Source: Ophiura sarsii (lineage: Eukaryota; Echinodermata; Ophiuroidea; Amphilepidida; Ophiuridae). From it: a stretch of DNA of 64,000 nt. This document shows, piece after piece, positions 58,478 through 64,000 of the stretch. The stretch is from NCBI GenBank assembly GCA_035610835.1, contig CM069452.1, positions 72,450,919 to 72,514,918 of the forward strand. The letters are read 5' to 3'. A program made the translations under genes and the position numbers. Every line of letters begins with the position of its first letter. The first letter of the stretch is position 1. A model generated the notes under the pieces. That model was not told where the DNA came from. It ran no database searches and saw only the letters and a program-made list of their open reading frames with translations.

Positions 58478-58780
58478 TGTTTTTTCCTGGATGGCCATAT
58501 TTACCAGACTACCAGCTCACAACATCCTGTTTTCTATTGACTATTGTTTTTCATTTTTCATTATTATGATCCATCTTTATGACTGATTAGGATTACCCCA
58601 GGGATTACCTATACCTAATCTTGTGATTTACTTTTCACCTATACAACTCATAATGGATTATCCTATCTGGAGAATGACTTTCACACCTATTATGGATTAT
58701 TGATATTCCACTTATGTATGTCAATAACTTGGATATGCTGTATTACCATATTATTACTGTTGACTATTTTTATAATTAGA

Positions 58781-58850
58781 TGTACTTCAGTCTGAAGATT
58801 GCCACCACCCTGTGTGGTTGGTGTGCATGAAACTGCCAGTTACTATGTAT
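58781..58850 (+). ncRNA. Hammerhead ribozyme-like motif at the 3' end of the Penelope-like element
   Basis: Core CTGAAGA (58792-58798) and GAAA (58829-58832) are present. Stem II is TGCCACCACC against GGTTGGTGTGCA (58800-58828, with bulges). Stem III is ACT-GCC-AGT (58832-58840). Stem I pairs AGT (58789-58791) with ACT (58842-58844), then, after an internal loop, GTAC (58782-58785) with GTAT (58847-58850). Cleavage would fall after T58841. Hammerheads of this short stem III type are known from Penelope-like elements. The site T-T is less usual than GTC or GTA, so activity may be low. Confidence 0.7.
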
Positions 58851-59302
58851 AAATAATTCTTAATTTACTGCTTGTTTTTCAATATATATATATATATATA
58901 TAAAAGAATTAAACAAAAAAGAAATTAAACAAATTAGATGTCACTACAGCGCTTTTCTAGTTATTCTCAAAGCGTGCACATACAATCCGCTGCCACTATA
59001 GGACACATCAGAATCAGTTCGCTTCACTTTTGCTGCACGTCATTCAAATACTGATTATTGCTTGTATTTCTGTCAGACACTAAGGGGGGAAAGGGTTTGT
59101 CTCAGAAACCCGCGTGCATAAGGTATGTAAAATAACCTTTGGCGCGTAGCTCTACGCGGCAGTGCATTTTCTTCTTTTTTTCCTTTTTCTCTGTAAGCTT
59201 GAATCAACATGAAAATGATATGCATACATTTAGAAACCAGCAAATTCATCGCAAATTCAAATAACGTGGCCTGTTAAAAAAATGTTTCTGAGACAAACTT
59301 TT

Positions 59303-59385
59303 TTTGTTGCCTAGTAGCTTGTGATTATTCCCAAACAGGCTGTTTGGAATAATCACAAGCTACTAGGCAACAAAAAAAAGTTTGA
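59303..59385. repeat. Near-perfect hairpin with arms of about 40 bp
   Basis: AAACTTTTTTTGTTGCCTAG, TAGCTTGTGATTATTCC and AAACAG are followed by the mirror complement through CTACTAGGCAACAAAAAAAA and GTTT, with almost no loop. It is probably a small foldback or a template-switch product. Confidence 0.9.
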
Positions 59386-59520
59386 AACAGCTACCCATTT
59401 TTACACCACCTTGGAGGAGAGAGGTAAGTGCTGTTAAAGTGTCTTGCCCAAGGACACAACACGTTGGCTGTAGTGGGACTCGAACTCACAACCTTCCGGT
59501 TATGAATTCCAGTGAATAGA
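59386..59520 (-). mobile_element. tRNA-related SINE fragment
   Basis: On the minus strand the order is CGGAAGGTTGTGAGTTCGAG with TCCCAC (B-box region), CCAACGTGTTGTGTCCTTGG, GCAAGACACTTTAACAGCAC, TTACCTCTCTCC and AAAATGGGTAGCTG. The same word order occurs at 44325-44615, so both belong to one SINE family. Confidence 0.65.
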
Positions 59521-59587
59521 TTAGCAAACATTGTGTTTTTATACTGCAGTTATTAAATTACACAAAATGATAACCAATCCGATAGCA

Positions 59588-62151
59588 TTATAGTCGGGTA
59601 TCTACAGAGGGTTAGTGTGCACCCCCCCCCCCCCCCCCCCCCCCCAGGACTCCCCAAACCAACTTTTTTTTTTAACTTCCTATTATGATCCTAAGACATA
59701 ATCAGGATGTTAACAAAAATATTTTCATAATGCTAAGGGGTTATGCAAGATGGCGTCCAAAATGGCCGCCATAACTGGTCAAATCTCATAATATGACATA
59801 TAGCAATCAAATTGTATAGTGAAAGTATAGTTTCAATAGCTGGATGTATGTATTAACACACCTAAATCCAAGATGGCCGCCAAAATGGCCGCCAAAATTG
59901 GTAAAATTCCATATATTGGCATATATAAACCACATGTATGATCAGAGTATAGTTTTAACAATGGGATGTATGTGTTAGACCACTAGAAACTCAAATCTAG
60001 TGTTTTTGCTTTGTAAACATACCGTAAAACCAAAATGGCCGCCAAATGAATGGTCAAAAGTGGTAAAAATTCCATAAACTAGCATAATATCAATCGAAAT
60101 GTATGATAAAAATATAATTTTAATGATGGGATGTATTTGTTAGACCACAAGTAACTCATATCCAGTATCTGTGCTCTGTTATCATAGTTCAAAATCCAAA
60201 ATGGCTGCCAAAATGGCCCCCAAAATGGTTCCTAAAGTGGTTGCAAAATTGTCAAATTCCATGAAATGGGATAATATCAACCTAAATGTATGATGAAAAT
60301 ATAGTTTTAATGATGGGATGTATGTATTAGACCACTAGTATCTCATATCTAGTATTTTTGCTTTGTTAACATACTTAGAAATCCAAAATGGATCCCAAAA
60401 TGGATCCCAAAATGACTGAACAAATTGTCGAAATTCCATAAAATGGTATAATATCAACCAAAATGTACGATGAAAGTATAGTTTTAACATTAGGATGTAT
60501 GTATTAGGTCACTAGAAACTTATATCCAGTATATTTGCATTGTAATAACATACTTTAAATCCAAGATGGCCACCAAAATGGCCGCTGTAAATATACAAAT
60601 ACATGAGTGTATGATAATCCACAATAGATATTGTAAGAGTGTGTATTACATCACATTCACCAAATAGTAGTATGTTCAAAACTGCTAAGCTATTGCCTTT
60701 AGATATAAGGCCCACCTCTGTGACAATTTTGACTCTGTATCACTTTCCAAAATGGCTTCAAGAGTGGTTAAGTTGATGTTAAATGACCTTAAACAATTGT
60801 TTTGTATTGTAAATGACCATACTATGTAATACCAATACCCCCAAATAGTTTGAGTATTTTAAAATATCCAAGATGGCTGCAAAAGGTTAAAAATAACTGA
60901 AAAACAGTAATAGATTTATTGTTAGTGTTACATTAGATATGAACAAAAGATAATATCTGTAGATTTTAATCCACCCAGTAAACGTATCTGTATGTGACAA
61001 GGTATGATTGAATGGTATAGACTCCATATTTTGATCAATTGGTGGCCACATGTGGTAATTATTTAGACCATTTGGAGGTTATCAAACACTCATGTAGACT
61101 ATTTTTACATTTACAGCGGCCATTTTGGGGGCCATCTTGGTTTTAAAGTATGTTATTACAATGCAAATATACTGGATATGAGTTACTAGTGGTCTAATAC
61201 ATACACCCAAATGTTAAAACTATACTTTCATCATACATTTTATTTGATGTTATCCCATTTTATGGAATTCCAACAATTTGTTCTGTCATTTTGGGACCCA
61301 TTTTGGGGGCCATTTTGGATTTCTAAGTATGTTAACAAAGCACAAATACTAGATGAGAGTTACCAGTGGTCTAATACATACATCCCATCATTTAAACTAT
61401 ATTTTCATCATACATTTAGGTTGATATTATCCCATTTTATGGAATTTGACAATTTTTGCAGCCACTTCGGGAACCATTTTGGGGGCCATTTTGGCAACAA
61501 TTTTGGATTTTGAACTATGTTAACAGAGCAAAAATACTGGATATGAGTTACTTGTGGTCTAACACATACATTCTATCGTTAAAACTATATTTTCATCATA
61601 CATTTTGGTTGATATTATGCTATTTTATGGAATTTTGACCACTTTTGGCCATTACTTTGGCGGCCATATTGGTTTTAAAGTATGTTAACAAAGCAAAAAT
61701 ACTAGATATGAGTTTCTAGTGGTCTAACACATACATCCCGTTGTTAAAACTATACACTGATCATACATGTTGGTTTATATATGCCAATATATAGAATTTT
61801 ACCAATTTTGGCGGCCATTTTGGCGGCCATCTTGGCGGCCATCTTGGATTTAGGTGTGTTAACAAAGCAAAAGTTCTGAATATGAGTGTCTAGTGGTCTT
61901 ATACATACATCCCACTATTGAAACTATACTTTCACTATACAATTTGATTGCTATATGTCATTTTATGAGATTTGATCAGTTATGGTGGCCATTTTGGACG
62001 CCATCTTGCATAACCCCTTAGCATTATGAAAATATTTTTGTTAACATCCTAATTATGTCTTAGGATCATAATAGGAAGTAATAAAAGTTGGTTTGGGGGA
62101 GTCCTGGGGGGGGGGGGGGTGTGCACACTAACCCTCTGTAGATACCCGACT
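59588..62151. mobile_element. 2.56-kb foldback element made of repeats of about 185 bp
   Basis: Ends TAGTCGGGTATCTACAGAGG (with GTTAGTGTGCAC and a C run) and the exact mirror CCTCTGTAGATACCCGACTA are inverted. Both halves consist of roughly 185-bp units in opposite orientation, each with AAAATGGCCGCCAAAATGGC-like words, ATGTATGATGAAAATATAG, GGGATGTATGTRTTAGACCA and a TTTTTGCTTTGTTAACATA end. A TA flanks both termini. No protein-coding capacity. It lies in the first intron of the HEPN-OTU gene seen here. Confidence 0.92.
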
Positions 62152-62263
62152 ATTATTGTCTATTATTTAACATGATTCTCCACTATGACATAAAATTCCA
62201 TATTTTGGATGATTCACCTTAAAATCTCCCTCGTTCCCATGATTATATGAGGTATACTCTTAC

Positions 62264-62446
62264 CTTATTCAGTGCTTCAATAGCCTCATCCTGGTCTCTT
62301 TTGCTGAATAATTTGGGAAAATCAGTTCTCAAACTATAAATCAACTTTTCATAGGCTTTTTGATGTTCCAACAGTTGCTCATCGCTCAGTGTGCCATCTA
62401 TTGGTCTATGCATGTCTATATTACGATAATCACGTATGGCTTGTAG
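62264..62446 (-). CDS. HEPN-OTU gene: HEPN-like exon (most upstream in window)
   Basis: 183 bp (61 codons, phase 0 at both ends) from acceptor CTCTCAACAG|CTA to a consensus donor AATAAG|GTAAGA. It encodes LQAIRDYRNIDMHRPIDGT, LSDEQLLEHQKAYEKLIYSL and RDQDEAIEALNK. The R-N-x3-H (RNIDMH) motif followed by helices resembles the HEPN domain of the DZIP3 type, which is common in large invertebrate families fused to death, NACHT or enzyme domains. HEPN domains are all-helical and either cleave RNA or act as dimerisation or sensor modules. The N-terminal half of the domain and the start codon lie beyond 64000. Assignment rests on one motif and on helix pattern. Confidence 0.7.
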
Positions 62447-62525
62447 CTGTTGAGAGAATAATAACTTCAATTGTATCTATGCAGGTTAAACCTTATAATG
62501 TCTGAATGTTACACATTAGGGAACC

Positions 62526-62600
62526 TCACCCGTGTAGCTCAGTCGGTAGAGCATCAGACTTGCACCCACGCGACCCGGGTTTGATCCGCGGCGCATGAGG
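62526..62600 (+). ncRNA. tRNA-Lys-like SINE head
   Basis: CCGTGTAGCTCAGTCGGTAG with AGCATCAGACTT is close to the 5' half of a Lys-type tRNA, and CCCGGGTTTGATCC is a B box. The anticodon stem and the acceptor stem do not form, so it is a pol III promoter head of a SINE, running into AT-rich sequence. Confidence 0.6.
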
Positions 62601-62934
62601 AGACTGATTTTCCCCTCAAATTTGAACCGTTTTTCTCCCCTGGTAGTTTAATTCACAAAGTACGCCCGGGGAGCTAGGGTTAATTTAATTAAGAATCATA
62701 ATATATTAATCTGATCAAAGCCTAGGGATGGTCAGAATTTGAAACCCCAAGTTGATCTAGGATTGGATTTCGGATTTGAATAAAAGATTGTGAAATAGAC
62801 ATCTGTGGTGTGCAACGCATGAGCTAGCCCAGGGCTTGGATTGAATAGCAGAATGTATACTTTTTCAAGCATGATCTTGAGTTGATGTAGTCCAACCGCG
62901 TGTGTTATTTAGAACCCCGATTAAAACCACTGGC

Positions 62935-63909
62935 CAGTGATGTAGTACTCGAGTCCGGACTCGGACTCGAGACTGGTCTCGAGTCCCTATTTCGAAGGAC
63001 TCGGACTCAGGAGGTGAAGGACTCGGTCTCGGGCGCTAGGGACTCGGGAATTGTGCGGGAATTGTGCCCGAGTCATGTCCGAGTCCACTCAATATTGGCT
63101 TATTTTGTTTGCAGTAATTCAATACTTATTTAGTCATCCAATCTTCAACAGTTTAGAAATAATGTCATAAATCATCATAAATACATCTGAACAGTTAACA
63201 ATATGCTGTTAAAAATACCTTTTGATAATCATTACAAGCATTAAAACACAACTCGAGGGAACCTATAAATAATTAAAGTGATAATAATCATGTCCAATCG
63301 AAGGCTGTTTGTACGATGTAAATGGTCTTTAGGTGTTTGTGAAAAATTGATAACATTTCTTACAAAGAGGATATTTCATTGGCAATTTTCAAATTGATGA
63401 AATTAGGGATGACATTTTCAGTGAAAAGAAATAGGTGAAACGGCAGAGGAAGGGTTGCTTTACAGAATATCACACCTTTTAACAAGTTTGTAATTTTAGA
63501 ATGAAAGTTCATCTGTGTTGGTGATCAATAATATGAAGTTTAACTTTTGATCTCATTGAGATTGAAAGTTAAACTTCATATTAAGTTTGTAATTTCTCGA
63601 TCTATGAACTTCTGGACACTTTTTGAATATCTGAATCAATTCTTATGCCTATAATTCAAAATGGTATCAACATTTGTCCATGTATTGGGATGCGAAGGTT
63701 AAAAATGCATCATTGTGTTGACTTCTTTGATATGTTGGCCTTTCATAGCAAAATTAATTACATGTGATCAAATACATATAAGGACTCGTGACTCGGACTC
63801 GAACATGAAGGACTCAGACTCGGTCTCGGACAGTAAGGACTCGGTCTCGGACTCGGACTCGAGAGGTAAGGACTCGGACTCGGGTAGGGTGGACTCGACT
63901 ACAACACTG
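62935..63909 (+). mobile_element. hAT-like element with GACTCG repeats at both ends
   Basis: CAGTGATGTAGTACTCGAGT at the left and GGACTCGACTACAACACTG at the right are inverted termini. The flanks CCACTGGC (62927-62934) and CCACTGGT (63910-63917) match at seven of eight positions, as expected for hAT. Imperfect GGACTCGGACTCGG arrays lie inside each end (62945-63075 and 63781-63895). The middle is AT-rich without a transposase. A 17-bp-arm hairpin (ATATGAAGTTTAACTTT and mirror) lies at 63530-63581. Confidence 0.85.
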
Positions 63910-63917
63910 CCACTGGT

Positions 63918-64000
63918 CAGGTGGATGTACCCTACAGCCATAGGATAAGGATGAAACATGACAATAAAATTTAGCTTAACTTTGTATTTATTTGAGAAAT
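63918..64000. other. Right edge, no feature seen
   Basis: Unremarkable AT-rich sequence, presumably intron or upstream region of the HEPN-OTU gene. Confidence 0.3.

Larger units (their letters stand above)
57900..58901 (+). mobile_element. 5'-truncated Penelope-like element between AT runs
   Basis: The fragment starts inside the frame, at the conserved KIFNRNTVKLSYSC block, and runs through the GIY-YIG domain, a 3' UTR and a hammerhead-like fold, into another AT run (58883-58901). AT runs on both sides fit the insertion preference seen for many Penelope-like elements. It lies antisense within an intron of the HEPN-OTU gene. Confidence 0.88.

Noticed and set aside
58781..58850. tRNA or ordinary hairpin instead of ribozyme
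   Set aside because: There are no A or B boxes; the invariant CTGANGA and GAAA positions with three stems are better explained by a hammerhead.
63768..63959. Ser/Glu-rich frame near the right edge
   Set aside because: Translation of the GACTCG array at the end of a hAT-like element.

Overview
The window reads as nuclear DNA of a repeat-rich animal, most likely a marine invertebrate deuterostome (hemichordate, echinoderm or amphioxus grade; the exact group cannot be fixed from sequence alone). The reasons are split genes with GT-AG introns and consistent phases, many DNA-transposon relics with TA, TTAA or 8-bp target duplications, L1/Tx1-, CR1/L2- and Penelope-type retroelements, tRNA-derived SINE modules, and no bacterial gene organisation.

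Host genes. Two gene fragments can be supported, both on the minus strand. (1) A gene entering from the right edge: exons at 62446-62264, 57461-57083, 53309-53032 and 48979-48694 join in phase and encode a HEPN-like segment (R-x4-H motif), a coiled coil, and a complete OTU cysteine-protease domain (DGNC Cys box and ENHY His box). A weak candidate terminal exon lies at 47339-47302. The 5' end is beyond 64000. (2) At 34143-33002, a signal-peptide exon followed by an exon with a furin-type site (RRTKR) and the first strand of an NGF/neurotrophin or Spaetzle-type cystine knot. Its 3' part was not found.

Retroelements. A full-length two-ORF LINE (15821 to about 21508, minus strand) has a zinc-knuckle ORF1 and an endonuclease/RT ORF2, both apparently intact. 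It sits between the two arms of a palindromic DNA element (15672-15830 and 21511-21684). A 5'-truncated, broken CR1/L2-like tail lies at 41825-42906. A 5'-truncated Penelope-like element with its GIY-YIG domain lies at 57900-58901 and ends in a sequence that folds as a hammerhead ribozyme (58781-58850).

DNA transposons. At least six hAT-like insertions carry 8-bp target duplications (two of them imperfect) or hAT-type ends: 11617-12057 nested in 11530-13204, 14640-15023, 27929-30676 with a related partial copy at 8776-10644, 30981-31367, and 62935-63909. TA-flanked elements lie at 31508-32825, 44827-45887 and 59588-62151. A TTAA MITE family has four copies. Several other foldbacks and two-copy dispersed repeats fill the remainder.

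Satellites. A 2.6-kb array of 32-bp units (4203-6845), a 17-bp array (1040-1215), a 15-bp array (49930-50062), a roughly 42-bp array split by a transposon (31466-31505 and 32826-32990), and a 73-bp palindromic array (55370-56065) were seen.

Layout: 1-9 kb satellites and dispersed repeats; 9-13 kb nested transposons; 14-22 kb nested palindromes and the LINE; 22-31 kb MITEs and the large hAT; 31-34.2 kb the growth-factor-like gene; 34-47 kb mostly non-coding, with the CR1/L2 relic and a SINE; 47-64 kb the HEPN-OTU gene, whose introns hold the Penelope element, the palindromic array and large foldbacks.
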